Notes: a model not told the origin generated them from the sequence alone. DNA of 64,000 bases from Intestinibacter sp034113885 (GCF_034113885.1 NZ_JAXEWM010000162.1:33012-97011), one strand, 5' to 3'; positions 51,346 through 61,296 are shown, counted from the first letter of the stretch. A program made the numbers and translations.

Positions 51346-52392
51346 TTATAATAGATCCTCGGCTATTTTATTCAAGCTTTCAGCTATAAATTTAAACTCA
51401 ATATTTAAGTCCAAAGTCTTGACCATTATCTTATTTCCGCTCATCATATACTCACCATTTGGAATTACACTTTCATCTGTTTTTGCATATAAAAGCAGTC
51501 CAGATACATTTCCAGATTCATCAGTATCTCTGTTTTTTACGTAAGTAAATATCTGATATAAATTATTTGAGTGAATAGTCCTACTGTTGTAGATTTGTAT
51601 AGTCTGCATAGATTGCTCGTAGTATTTTGTATCTATAATCAATATTTTATCTCTACCTTTAAGAGTTATATCCGTCTTCATCTCCGGCAAAAATTGGTCT
51701 GATTCATCGTCTAAGTTCCATTTTATCTTTGAAGCTCTTGGATGTAGTTTTTGATAATGCTTTTGATAGTACTTCAATACAAATTTTTCGTACAAGCTGT
51801 ACATTTTCTTCTCACTAAAAAAACTAGCTAATCTGTATTCTCCATCATCAGTAGACAGCAATAAATCATTTAAAACTAAATAGCATATATTTATTATCCC
51901 TGTATAGCTCTTATTATTTCTGTTGTACTCTATATTGCTCCATTTTATTTTATCCACTTGGATTAAATCCACATCCGAAAATAAAAACATCAGCTTTTTT
52001 AGATTTTTTTTATTTTGCTCTGATATTTCTTTTGATAAAATTAAGACTTTCATAGTCGTCTTGATTATACTGTTCAAATAATTATTTATAGACAACCTAT
52101 CATATTCACAATACAGCTTATTTTTATTATTTGCTTTTAGCTTTATACTCTCTTGTATATTTATTCTTCCCTTTAAAGTTTCTACCTCTGATTGTTCTTC
52201 TATATATTTTTTTATCATCCCTCGTTTCATTTGTTTAGAAACCATTTTAAACAAAATAACTGATAAAATATCACCTGTATTTTCAAATTTTTCAACTGCA
52301 ATATCTCTATAGTCCTTTTGAACTAAATCTGTATATACATAAGCTAACATGTAGTATATATTCTTTATAAAAATACTTCTATCCTTTATCAT
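51346..52392 (-). CDS. mcrC: McrC-type nuclease subunit of a type IV restriction system
   Basis: McrC supplies the nuclease that McrB directs to modified DNA. The 348-residue protein begins with the family pattern IKNIYYMLAYVY, and has LKGRINIQESI near residue 73, ASFFSEKKMYSLYEKFVLKYY near 190 and a PD-(D/E)xK-like active site LPEMKTDITL (Asp241) with ILIIDTKYY (Asp254 and Lys256). It lies 16 bases after mcrB, the usual order. A complete system is present. Confidence 0.9.
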   Translation of the reverse strand: MIKDRSIFIKNIYYMLAYVYTDLVQKDYRDIAVEKFENTGDILSVILFKMVSKQMKRGMIKKYIEEQSEVETLKGRINIQESIKLKANNKNKLYCEYDRLSINNYLNSIIKTTMKVLILSKEISEQNKKNLKKLMFLFSDVDLIQVDKIKWSNIEYNRNNKSYTGIINICYLVLNDLLLSTDDGEYRLASFFSEKKMYSLYEKFVLKYYQKHYQKLHPRASKIKWNLDDESDQFLPEMKTDITLKGRDKILIIDTKYYEQSMQTIQIYNSRTIHSNNLYQIFTYVKNRDTDESGNVSGLLLYAKTDESVIPNGEYMMSGNKIMVKTLDLNIEFKFIAESLNKIAEDLL

Positions 52393-52408
52393 AGCTTACA
52401 CCACACAA

Positions 52409-53983
52409 TCACTCGACTATATCTCTTAAAGCTTTTTCCCATTTTTCTAGCTTATCGTAGTCATCAAACCAGTACTCTCTCAAAAGGGGAATTATATCAA
52501 ATTCAACTATTTCGTAAATATATCTATCGGTAAAATCACCACTTAAAAAATAACTATGCCCTATGCAAAATCCTTCGCCGAGAGAAAAATCCTCCGTTAT
52601 ATACTCGTTCAGCAATTTTACTGTGTCGACTAATTTTGAAATTTTTTTATTATTTAAGCTATCGATATAACTCAAAAATCTATCGCTTTCAAACGCAGGT
52701 TTCACATCGAAGAAACTAAATCTACGTCTAAGAGCATAATCGATCATAGCAATGCTTCTATCTGCAGTATTCATAATCCCGATTATATAGATATTTTGAG
52801 GTACACTGAACATTTCTCCTCCATAGGCTAGCTCTATTTCTACTCCTCTGTAACTATTTTCTATAAGCATCATCAGCTCTCCAAATATTTTACTTATATT
52901 TCCCCTGTTGATTTCATCTATAATGAAGAAATATTTATCCTCGGGATTTTTTTCGGCTTTTTTGCAAAAATTATAAAATACTCCATACTTAAGCTCAAAC
53001 CCATTTTCACAAGGTTTATATCCAATTATAAAATCTTCATATGAATAATTTTGGTGGAATTGGACAAACTTAACTTTATGATCGTCCTTTGCTCCTAATA
53101 TAGAATACGCCAGACGTCTAGATAAAAATGTCTTGCCCACACCAGGCGCACCTTGAAGTATTATATTTTTCTTTCTATTTAGAATCCCAACTAAAAGATC
53201 ATATTTCTGCTCGTCAATATAGACCTCTCTTAAAAAATCTTCTTTTGTATATTCATCACACTTCTCCTGTTTTTTATCATCTTGAGTGATATCTAAAATA
53301 GAATCAAAATTAATCTTACTTCCAATATATATAATTTCCTCTGTTAGCAAATGTAGTCCATTATCAGCAAAATTCATATTTCTAAACCTATCTATAGCTA
53401 TTTTAAGCAATTCTTCGTCATTTTTGACAACGCCAAAAACATCATCGCACATATCGTAATAAGCTTGCAAAATTTCAAAGCTACCCCTTTTTTGAGAGCT
53501 ATCATATCCTATCTTATCCGCAAAGTTCTTAAACTTGCCCTCCTTATATACACAGTATTTCTCCGGAAATCTAAAAAACAAATATGTACTGATAGCGTTC
53601 AAATTCTGATAATGTGTGCTCATTTTTTCATCAGCATACTGCTTTAATAAAATATCAGACGCATCTCTAAAGGAGTCAATCCTTCTAGATAAACTAATCG
53701 TCTCATTAAACAAATTTACAAACATTTCCCTAACTGTCTCAGGCTCCTTACTGGCAAAATACAAAATCATATTTTTAGGAAAAAAATTTCTAGAAGCAAG
53801 AAGTCTTTTACTCTTAGATAATGCGCTCGATAGCATCTCGTAAAAATCTTCTGCATTTATATCCCAATTATCCTGAAAACACTTTATAGCCTTCAATTTA
53901 TAAACTTCATCTAGCGAAATATTTTTTATATCCTTTTTATAATAAAAAATTATTTTTTCCAATTTATCTATATCAAATTTCAA
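52409..53983 (-). CDS. mcrB: McrB-type GTP-dependent AAA+ subunit
   Basis: The 524-residue protein has an N-terminal specificity region (about 1-230) and an AAA+ domain with Walker A GAPGVGKT (278-285), Walker B FFIIDEINRGN (352-362) and MNTADRS (404-410), the GTP-recognition motif of McrB. YALRRRF near 417 is the arginine-finger segment. The N-terminus has no DNA-binding fold that I can name, so the modified base it recognises is unknown. With mcrC it forms a modification-dependent restriction system that cuts foreign methylated DNA. Confidence 0.9.
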   Translation of the reverse strand: MKFDIDKLEKIIFYYKKDIKNISLDEVYKLKAIKCFQDNWDINAEDFYEMLSSALSKSKRLLASRNFFPKNMILYFASKEPETVREMFVNLFNETISLSRRIDSFRDASDILLKQYADEKMSTHYQNLNAISTYLFFRFPEKYCVYKEGKFKNFADKIGYDSSQKRGSFEILQAYYDMCDDVFGVVKNDEELLKIAIDRFRNMNFADNGLHLLTEEIIYIGSKINFDSILDITQDDKKQEKCDEYTKEDFLREVYIDEQKYDLLVGILNRKKNIILQGAPGVGKTFLSRRLAYSILGAKDDHKVKFVQFHQNYSYEDFIIGYKPCENGFELKYGVFYNFCKKAEKNPEDKYFFIIDEINRGNISKIFGELMMLIENSYRGVEIELAYGGEMFSVPQNIYIIGIMNTADRSIAMIDYALRRRFSFFDVKPAFESDRFLSYIDSLNNKKISKLVDTVKLLNEYITEDFSLGEGFCIGHSYFLSGDFTDRYIYEIVEFDIIPLLREYWFDDYDKLEKWEKALRDIVE

Positions 53984-54125
53984 TCAAATCACAACCTTTG
54001 TATATCTATTATTTTCTTTCAATCGCTTTTTATAACGTATAGAAATATATTAACATATTTATACATATTTCTTTGAATTATGCTAAAATAATACCATAAA
54101 TATAAGTAAAAATGGAGGTATTAAA

Positions 54126-54770
54126 ATGGGAAGAAATACACCAAAAGAAGTTAGATACGATTTACTAGGCGCAAAGGTAGTAGAAAATCTACAAAAAAGA
54201 CATTTTGACGCTTATTACTGCGAAACAAAAGAAGACGCTCTAAAAAAAGCTATTGAATTAATTCCAAAGGAAGACGTAGTTTCATGGGGTGGCTCTGTTT
54301 CAATCGATGAAATTGGATTACTTGACTATGTAAAGAAAAACTACAAGGTTATAGATAGAGATACTGCAAAATCTCCTGAAGAACGTGTAGATTTAATGAG
54401 ACAATCTCTTTTATCTGACACATTTTTAATGAGTACTAACGCTATGACTGAAGACGGTGTACTTGTAAACATAGACGGCAACGGTAACCGTGTCGCTGCA
54501 CTATGCTACGGTCCTAAGAGCGTAGTTATGATAGTAGGAATCAACAAAGTCTGCAAAACTCTTGACGACGCTGTTAGTAGAGCAAGAAATATAGCAGCTC
54601 CTATAAATATCCAAAGATTTAAGGATCTTAAAACTCCTTGTTATTTAAAGGGTTCTTGTGCTAACTGTAAATCTACAGAAAGCATATGCAATCAAGTTGT
54701 TATAACTAGAATGAGTAGACCTGTATCTAAAATTAAAATCGTATTAGTTGGAGAAGAATTAGGTTTTTAA
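54126..54770 (+). CDS. LUD-domain protein (lactate utilisation / DUF162 family)
   Basis: The 214-residue protein has the LUD pattern: DAYYCETKEDALKKAIELIPKED near residue 29, VSWGGSVSIDEIGLLDYV near 53, LSDTFLMSTNAMTEDGVLVNIDGNGNRVAAL (core TNAMTEDGVLVNIDGNGNR near 103) and VVMIVGINKVCKTLDDAV near 135. C-terminal cysteines (CYLKGSCANCKSTESICNQ) may bind a metal or cluster. It resembles stand-alone LutC/YkgG relatives of Clostridia; electron-transfer or lactate-linked roles are known for the wider family, not for this type. AGGAGG-like GGAGGTATT precedes the ATG. Confidence 0.85.
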   Translation: MGRNTPKEVRYDLLGAKVVENLQKRHFDAYYCETKEDALKKAIELIPKEDVVSWGGSVSIDEIGLLDYVKKNYKVIDRDTAKSPEERVDLMRQSLLSDTFLMSTNAMTEDGVLVNIDGNGNRVAALCYGPKSVVMIVGINKVCKTLDDAVSRARNIAAPINIQRFKDLKTPCYLKGSCANCKSTESICNQVVITRMSRPVSKIKIVLVGEELGF

Positions 54771-54790
54771 AAACTTTTCTATTTACTATT

Positions 54791-54824
54791 AAAGCTATCT
54801 GCTTGAATAACAGATAGCTTTTTT
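54791..54824 (+). terminator. Terminator after the LUD gene
   Basis: AAAGCTATCTG (54791-54801) pairs with CAGATAGCTTT (54811-54821) with T continuing to 54824. It starts 20 bases after the stop codon. Confidence 0.9.
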
Positions 54825-54900
54825 GATTTAAAAATTATTTTATTAATAGAAAATACAAAAAAGAGCAAAATAAAGAAAAATATATTTTATGGAGGAAAAA

Positions 54901-57075
54901 ATGTTAAAAATTTTTTACGACGATATAAAAGATATCTTTACTAATTTTGCGCTTTTAATAGTCATAATAGCACTTTGCATTCTACCTTCCCTTTATGCAT
55001 GGTTTAATATACTCGCATCTTGGGACCCATACGGAAATACTGGTAATGTACCTATTGCTGTTGTAAATAATGATAAAGGTGCCGTTTTAGCTGATAGAAG
55101 TATCAATGTCGGCGATCAATTAATAAAAAAATTAAAAGATAACGATGCTCTCGGATGGAGATTCGTGAATTCAGATACTGCAAAAAAAGGATTAGAAAGC
55201 GGAAAATATTATGCAACAATCGAAATTCCTAAAAATTTCTCATCTGATTTAATATCAATTGTATCTGAAGATACTAAAAGAGCTCAAATAGTTTATTCAG
55301 TAAATGAAAAAATAAATGCAATAGCACCTAAAATAACTTCTAAAGGCGCCTCATCTATCCAAGGGCAAATAAATCAGACATTTATAAAAACGATAGGTGA
55401 AATAGTTTTTAACTTTTTAAATGATACAGGTATAAAATTACAAGAAGAATTGCCTAAACTTACAAAAATTGAAACATCATTACGTGATGTTCAAAACAGG
55501 TTTTCAAAAATTGACAATACTATTGATTATGCCTCTGAATCTATAGTCAAGATGAATAATATCATAGATAGTTTAAATAAAAATATGCCTTTAATAGAAG
55601 AAACTATTACAAATGCATCAAACTTATCTTCTAATGTAAATAGCTTCTTACAAAATACTCAAGGCAGTCTAACTCAAATAAGCCCTATAGTAAAAAGAGA
55701 TTTACAAGCTTTAAATAGTGTGTCAGCATCTACTACTAACAGTGTAACAGCGTTAATAGATGCCATAAATTCAAATTATGAAAATGCACCACAATTAATA
55801 GACGATTTGTCCTTAAAATTAAATAATTTACACAATATGTCAAGTAATTTAGTTTCGTTTTTAAATAAATTAAATAATATATCTCATAATCAAGATTTAA
55901 GCGACACTATAAGTAAATTAAATAATATAAATTCAAAAATAGAAACTTCACTTGCTTATTTAAGTAAAATAAAAGACCAAGTTGAGGCAAATGAACAACC
56001 TTCTTTGGATAACTTAAATAAGCTACTTACAGTTGCAAATGATGTTAATACAATCACAGCAGGAATATTAAATAACTATGATTCATCTATTAAAAATCCT
56101 ATAAATAACATTTTTTCTCAAGGTATAACTGTTTCTGAAGATGTCAGTAAGTTATTACAAAATGCAAAAAACGAAATTCCTAAAGTAAAAAGCTTATTAT
56201 CTAGTCTTTCAGGATTTTCAGAAAATGCTCAAGGAACTATTGACCTTGCTAATGAAAAAATCCCTAAAGCTAAAACTATCCTAAATGACTTTATAGATGC
56301 TTTAGATAAAATAAATAATGGTAAAGATACAAAGGAGCTTATCAATTTCTTAAAAAATGATGTTATGACTAATGCTAGCTTCTTAGAATCACCTGTAGAT
56401 ATAGTTGAACATACGCTATATCCTATGACTAATTATGGTGCTTCTATGACACCTTTTTATACTACTCTTGCTCTGTGGGTTGGTATATTGCTATTAACAT
56501 CACTTTTAACTACAGAGGTTCATGTTTCCCATAATGATATGGATGATAATCACAATCTTACTGATACTTATAGACCTTATCAAGTTTATCTTGGTAGAGG
56601 ACTTACTTTTTTATCATTAGCTCTTGTTCAAGCACTTATAGTAAGTGTAGGTGATATTTTTTTACTTAAAGTAAAGATGGATAATCCATTCTTATTTGTA
56701 CTTATATGCCTATTTATAAGTATGGTATTTAATTTTATAGTATATTCTCTAGTATCTTTATTTGGAAATATAGGAAAAGCTATAAGTGTAATTTTATTAG
56801 TTCTTCAAGTTGCTGGATCTGGTGGTACATTCCCTATCCAGGTAACGCCTAAATTTTTCCACTTTGTGTATCCTTTCTTACCATTTACTTATGGTATTTC
56901 AGCTATGAGAGAGGCTATAGGTGGTATATATTTTCCTAACTTAAGAATAGATTTATGCGTATTATTTGTATTTCTTGTATCCGCTATACTTATAAATATA
57001 TTCCTTAAGGCTCCAATCAACAGATTATTACACAAATTTGTGTCAAAATTAGAGGATAGTCATTTAACAGAATAA
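54901..57075 (+). CDS. YhgE/Pip-type membrane protein (ABC-2 fold)
   Basis: The 724-residue protein has an N-terminal helix (about 16-34), LPSLYAWFNILASWDPYGNTGNV just behind it, and the YhgE/Pip marker VAVVNNDKGA-like segment PIAVVNNDKGAVLADRSINVG near residue 60 (core VVNNDKGAVLADRS). A long helical, Asn/Ser/Lys-rich periplasm-side region (about 190-500) follows, then six C-terminal membrane helices. Such proteins include phage infection protein and parts of type VII secretion-related complexes; transport is inferred from the ABC-2-like end. The start was chosen at ATG 54901 after GGAGGAAAAA. Confidence 0.88.
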   Translation: MLKIFYDDIKDIFTNFALLIVIIALCILPSLYAWFNILASWDPYGNTGNVPIAVVNNDKGAVLADRSINVGDQLIKKLKDNDALGWRFVNSDTAKKGLESGKYYATIEIPKNFSSDLISIVSEDTKRAQIVYSVNEKINAIAPKITSKGASSIQGQINQTFIKTIGEIVFNFLNDTGIKLQEELPKLTKIETSLRDVQNRFSKIDNTIDYASESIVKMNNIIDSLNKNMPLIEETITNASNLSSNVNSFLQNTQGSLTQISPIVKRDLQALNSVSASTTNSVTALIDAINSNYENAPQLIDDLSLKLNNLHNMSSNLVSFLNKLNNISHNQDLSDTISKLNNINSKIETSLAYLSKIKDQVEANEQPSLDNLNKLLTVANDVNTITAGILNNYDSSIKNPINNIFSQGITVSEDVSKLLQNAKNEIPKVKSLLSSLSGFSENAQGTIDLANEKIPKAKTILNDFIDALDKINNGKDTKELINFLKNDVMTNASFLESPVDIVEHTLYPMTNYGASMTPFYTTLALWVGILLLTSLLTTEVHVSHNDMDDNHNLTDTYRPYQVYLGRGLTFLSLALVQALIVSVGDIFLLKVKMDNPFLFVLICLFISMVFNFIVYSLVSLFGNIGKAISVILLVLQVAGSGGTFPIQVTPKFFHFVYPFLPFTYGISAMREAIGGIYFPNLRIDLCVLFVFLVSAILINIFLKAPINRLLHKFVSKLEDSHLTE

Positions 57076-57137
57076 ACATGAGTTGTCATAAGATAAATCT
57101 TTGGTTAATTCTAATGACAAGAATTAGGTTTTTAATC

Positions 57138-57187
57138 AAAAAAATGCAAAGTCGAGAATTATATTTTCTTTGACTTTGCATTTTTTT
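57138..57187. terminator. Bidirectional terminator between the YhgE/Pip and TPR genes
   Basis: Perfect 16-base arms (57138-57153 and 57172-57187), with ATGCAAAGTC as the non-A part and seven A or T at the outer ends, form a strong hairpin for both convergent genes. Confidence 0.93.
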
Positions 57188-57222
57188 AATAAGTATATTT
57201 TACAATTTTTTAAATACCTAAT

Positions 57223-57597
57223 TTATTTTATAAATCTTCCAATACCTTTTTTATTGTATATCATTTTATATAGCTTTTGTGGTTTTACTTCTATATCATC
57301 TTCATTATATACTGGATTTTTCATGTTATCAAAATCTCCAAATACTTCTATATTTAATCTAGCTGGAGCATATGTAGGATCTAAATCACAAGCAGCTCTA
57401 AAATGTTTCATAGCCAAAATATGGTTGTTTTTGTATTCTTCTATAATTCCCAACAAATTATGTGGTTCTGCTGAATCAGGATATTTTACCATTTGACTTA
57501 AAACTAATTTTTTAGCTTCATCGAGTTTTCCTCTTTTAACTAATACTTTTACTACTTTACTTAATCTATATAATCTTTCTGAAACACTGTCTCTCAT
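57223..57597 (-). CDS. Small tetratricopeptide-repeat protein
   Basis: The 124-residue protein has two TPR-like helical hairpins: RGKLDEAKKLVLSQMVKYPDSAEPHNLLGIIEE (core LDEAKKLVLSQMVKYPDSAE near residue 25) and ILAMKHFRAACDLDPTYAPARLN near residue 59. TPRs mediate protein contacts; no partner is evident. The ATG at 57597 has no ribosome binding site at proper distance. A perfect site (GGGGAG) fits an out-of-frame ATG at 57620, which leads through a run of seven A. One extra A would join that start to this frame. It follows kdpE on the same strand. Confidence 0.75.
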   Translation of the reverse strand: MRDSVSERLYRLSKVVKVLVKRGKLDEAKKLVLSQMVKYPDSAEPHNLLGIIEEYKNNHILAMKHFRAACDLDPTYAPARLNIEVFGDFDNMKNPVYNEDDIEVKPQKLYKMIYNKKGIGRFIK

Positions 57598-57747
57598 TAT
57601 TTCTAAAGTATTTTTTTCATTATATTTCTCCCCTTTACCGTTTTATTGATTACTCTTATTTGCTTTTTTATTTACTTTTATTGTATTAATTTTCTCGTAA
57701 TCTTTGTGTAAAGGTTCTGTACATTGATATTAATTTTTCATAAAAAA

Positions 57748-58446
57748 TTATTCAATTCTAAGCATTCTATATCCCACACCTACATGTGTTTGTATATATT
57801 TAGGCTTTGATGTATCTATCTCAATTTTCTTTCTAAGCGTTGCCATAAAAACTCTAAGTGAAGTCACATCACTGCCTAAAGTATTTCCCCAAACTTCTTT
57901 AATTAAAAAGGTATGAGTCAATACCTTTCCGACATTTTTTGCAAGAACACATAGTAATTTATATTCTATAGGTGTTAAATGTAATTCTTCGTCATTCATA
58001 TATGCACAACCTTGAGCATAATTAATTTTCAAATCTCCATTTATAAATATCGAATTAGATTCTATATTGCTATTTACATAGTTTAATCTTCTAAATATAA
58101 CTCTTACTCTAGCTAACAACTCCTCTACAGAAAATGGTTTAGTCAAGTAATCATCTGCACCTGCATCTAATGCTTCAATTTTGTCTTTGTCTTCAGTTCT
58201 AGCACTAATCACTATTATAGGTTTATTAGACCATGTACGCATTTTTTTTATTATATCTATACCATCTATGTCCGGCAATCCTAAATCTAATAAAACTATA
58301 TCTGGATTTCCAGATAAAATCTCCATTAAACCTTGATTTCCCGTTTCAGCTGTATGAAATTTGTAATTTTGCATTTCTAAAGCAGTTGTGATAAGATTTT
58401 TTACTGCTAAATCATCCTCTATAACTAATATACTATGTTTATTCAT
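57748..58446 (-). CDS. kdpE: Response regulator KdpE
   Basis: The 232-residue OmpR-family regulator has a receiver domain (LVIEDDLAVKNLI, phosphorylation Asp in DIVLLDLGLPDIDG near 54, Lys in YLTKPFSVEEL near 105) and a winged-helix DNA-binding domain (LTPIEYKLLCVLAKNVGKVL near 157, YIQTHVGVGYRM at the end). It partners KdpD, overlapping its gene by eight bases. The normal target is the kdpFABC promoter upstream of the neighbouring, damaged kdp genes. Confidence 0.96.
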   Translation of the reverse strand: MNKHSILVIEDDLAVKNLITTALEMQNYKFHTAETGNQGLMEILSGNPDIVLLDLGLPDIDGIDIIKKMRTWSNKPIIVISARTEDKDKIEALDAGADDYLTKPFSVEELLARVRVIFRRLNYVNSNIESNSIFINGDLKINYAQGCAYMNDEELHLTPIEYKLLCVLAKNVGKVLTHTFLIKEVWGNTLGSDVTSLRVFMATLRKKIEIDTSKPKYIQTHVGVGYRMLRIE

Positions 58447-61156
58447 ATAAATTAACCTCCTGTGCTTTTAAAGTGAAATAAAATACACTTCCTCTTCCCT
58501 CTTCTTCATTGTCGCAAACACCAATTTCTCCACCATGAGCATTTATAATAGATTTACATAGAGCAAGTCCAAGACCTAGCCCTCTTCTACTATCTGCTAT
58601 ATTGCTGTCTTTGTTATGCGTACTATAGAACATATCAAATATTTTTTCTTTACTTTGATCTGCTATACCCTCTCCATTATCTGAAATCTTTATTGTAACA
58701 TAGTCTTTGTCCTTCTTTTCAGCAGAAATAACTATTTTTGATCCAGCAGGAGTATACTTAATAGCATTGTCAACTATATTTACTATGACTTGTATAATAA
58801 GTCTAGAATCCATCTTAGCTAGGATTACGTCTTCAATTGGTTTTTTTACAATTTTATGTTCTTTGCTCTTTCTACTTAAATGTCTCAACGATTCGTCTAT
58901 TACCTCTTCTACTACTTCAGGAACTAATTTTATATTCATTGAATTATCTTCAATTTTTGTTACAGCTAATATATTTTCTACTATTTCTAAAAGCCACATA
59001 GAATCATCATAAATATCACTATATAAATTTTTCTTTTTGTCTTCGCTTAAAACTATATTCTCATCTATTAAAACACCTGCATTTCCCAATATTGATGTAA
59101 GTGGTGTTCTCAGATCATGTGATATTGATCTCAATAAATTAGCTCTCAATTCTTCTTTTTCAGCCTTCATAGTTTCTTCTTCTTTTTTTCTACTAAATAA
59201 ATCTTTTTCTAAGGCTAATCCACATTCTCCAATTATAGATAATACTAGATCATTTTCAGAAGCTTCCATGTCACTATCTTTAAGTGATATACCTATTACA
59301 CCATATACCTGTTCTCTACTTCTAACTGCCAAATAAATACAGTTTGAGCCTTGTAGAGTATTAGTTGATTTACCTGCACGTTTATTATTTTTAAAAACCC
59401 ATTGTGCAACGGCGCTTTCTTTATGATTATCGTAATCTTCTCGTTTATCTCCATCTACTAAAGAATATATATGTGGCCTTAAATTTTTTTTATCGTCAGG
59501 ACTATAATATACAATACTTTTATTTAATAATTTTCTAAGCTGTTTTACAGTAAATTTTATTATATCATCGCTATTTTTAGCCTGTTGAATTATTTGATTT
59601 GTTTCAAGCAATACATTTGTTCTATATGCCGATTGCACAGCAATTTGAGCTTGTTTTTTTATCTTTGATGCCAAGCTTCCAGTCAAGAGAGCTGCTATAA
59701 ACATTGTCAAAAATGTAATCGGATAATCTGAAGCATATGCGTTAAACGTATATAATGGCTCTGTAAATAAGAAGTTAAAAATTAATACACTAAATAATGA
59801 TGACATTACACAACAAAGTATACTATTCGTAACAGTAGATGTAAACAATACTCCTAAAATATAGACTGTTATTATATTAGCCTCTCTTATTCCAAATGAA
59901 TAAAAACCAAATCCAATCAATGTCGCGACTAATAAAATCAATAAAGTCTTTAAAACGTCCTTTAGAGATATAATTTCAAAATTTGTATTATTATCTTTTT
60001 CCTTTTCCTCTTTAATTTTTTTCTTATATTCTGATTTCCTATCTGGAATTATATATATATCTATATTAGGTGCATATGCTATAAGCTTGTCTGCAAAAGA
60101 AGCCTTAGAGAAGGTTCCCGTTCTTTTAGTACTACTTCTTCCCATAACAATTTTAGATATATGCATTAATTTTGCAAATTCTGCTATTTGAAATGCAATA
60201 TCTTCTCCTGAAACTATTTCAATTTTAGCTCCAAGCTGTTCTGCTAGCTTCATATTGCTTTTTAATCTCAATCTGTCCTCTGTTTCTAAATCTACATTCT
60301 GATCTGTTTCAACATAAATAGCTGTAAATTTTCCATTAAAAGCAGTCGCCATTCTAGCTCCTGTTCTTATAATTTTAGCATTTGATGGTGATGAAGAAAG
60401 ACACACTAAAATATGTTCTTCCGTAAAATAGTAGCCTTCTCCTACACCAAATTTTTCAGAGATTTTATTTATTCTATCAGCTGTTCTTCTAAGTGCTATA
60501 GCTCTTAGAGCTCTTAAATTTTCTAATGTAAAGAAATTGTTTAATGCTCTTTCTGCTGATTCCTTTTTGTATATTTTCCCATGATTTAATCTTTCAACTA
60601 ATTCCTCAGGCTCTATATCTACAAGCTCAACTTGATTTGCATTATCAAATACTCTATCTGGAATTCTTTCATGTACAGCTATCCCTGTAATAGAATTTAC
60701 TATATCATTTAAGCTCTCAATATGCTGAACGTTGATTGTAGTATATACATCAATACCATCATTTAATAATTCCTCTATATCTTGATATCTCTTTATATGT
60801 CTGCATCCTTCTGCATTTGTATGTGCTAATTCATCAACTAATACAACCTCTGGATTTCTTTTTATAGTCTCATCTAAATTAAATTCCCTTAATACAATTC
60901 CCTTATACTTTATTTCTAAATTTTCTATTTGTTCTAATCCATCTAAAAGTGCTGTTGTCTCCGGTCTCGTATGTGGCTCTACATATCCTACAACAACATC
61001 TACACCTTGATTTTTTAACTCATGTGCAGCTTTAAGCATAGCATATGTCTTACCAACTCCTGCTGCATATCCGAAGAAAATTTTTAATTTGCCTGGTTTT
61101 TTAGCGTCTTCCTCATATTTTATTTTCTTCAATATGTCTTCTGGATTTGACCTCAT
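58439..61156 (-). CDS. kdpD: Sensor histidine kinase KdpD
   Basis: The 905-residue kinase is full length. It has the cytosolic KdpD domain with Walker A GYAAGVGKTYAML near 29 and VVLVDELAHTNAEGCRH near 105, a universal-stress-like domain (ILVCLSSSPSNAKIIRTGARMA near 253, core LVCLSSSPSNAKIIRTG), four membrane helices (about 405-495), a GAF-like region, HisKA SHDLRTPLTSILG near 674 and ATPase motifs NIVDNAIKYTP and GLGLGLALCKSI. KdpD senses low potassium or turgor and in several Firmicutes binds c-di-AMP through the USP domain. It is intact although its transporter operon is not. Confidence 0.97.
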   Translation of the reverse strand: MRSNPEDILKKIKYEEDAKKPGKLKIFFGYAAGVGKTYAMLKAAHELKNQGVDVVVGYVEPHTRPETTALLDGLEQIENLEIKYKGIVLREFNLDETIKRNPEVVLVDELAHTNAEGCRHIKRYQDIEELLNDGIDVYTTINVQHIESLNDIVNSITGIAVHERIPDRVFDNANQVELVDIEPEELVERLNHGKIYKKESAERALNNFFTLENLRALRAIALRRTADRINKISEKFGVGEGYYFTEEHILVCLSSSPSNAKIIRTGARMATAFNGKFTAIYVETDQNVDLETEDRLRLKSNMKLAEQLGAKIEIVSGEDIAFQIAEFAKLMHISKIVMGRSSTKRTGTFSKASFADKLIAYAPNIDIYIIPDRKSEYKKKIKEEKEKDNNTNFEIISLKDVLKTLLILLVATLIGFGFYSFGIREANIITVYILGVLFTSTVTNSILCCVMSSLFSVLIFNFLFTEPLYTFNAYASDYPITFLTMFIAALLTGSLASKIKKQAQIAVQSAYRTNVLLETNQIIQQAKNSDDIIKFTVKQLRKLLNKSIVYYSPDDKKNLRPHIYSLVDGDKREDYDNHKESAVAQWVFKNNKRAGKSTNTLQGSNCIYLAVRSREQVYGVIGISLKDSDMEASENDLVLSIIGECGLALEKDLFSRKKEEETMKAEKEELRANLLRSISHDLRTPLTSILGNAGVLIDENIVLSEDKKKNLYSDIYDDSMWLLEIVENILAVTKIEDNSMNIKLVPEVVEEVIDESLRHLSRKSKEHKIVKKPIEDVILAKMDSRLIIQVIVNIVDNAIKYTPAGSKIVISAEKKDKDYVTIKISDNGEGIADQSKEKIFDMFYSTHNKDSNIADSRRGLGLGLALCKSIINAHGGEIGVCDNEEEGRGSVFYFTLKAQEVNLYE

Positions 61157-61250
61157 CTTAATTCCTCCCCCAAATTAGTCTTTTAAAAATATACTCATTA
61201 TATATTATAACTCGAAATTTTTATTTTTAAAAAAATCATTTTATTGCGCA

Positions 61251-61286
61251 AATTGGAATTCAAGTTTTTTTGCTTGAATTCCAATT
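61251..61286 (-). terminator. Hairpin after kdpC
   Basis: Perfect 14-base arms (AATTGGAATTCAAG at 61251-61264, complement at 61273-61286) with an eight-base loop lie 10 bases after the kdpC stop. The minus-strand flank is T-poor, so this may be a terminator or processing stem rather than a strong terminator. Confidence 0.6.
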
Positions 61287-61296
61287 TATGCTAATA

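Noticed and set aside
57076..57137. Small repeat TTGTCAT/ATGACAA after the YhgE/Pip gene
   Set aside because: The arms are only seven bases and far apart; the strong terminator follows directly and explains the region.
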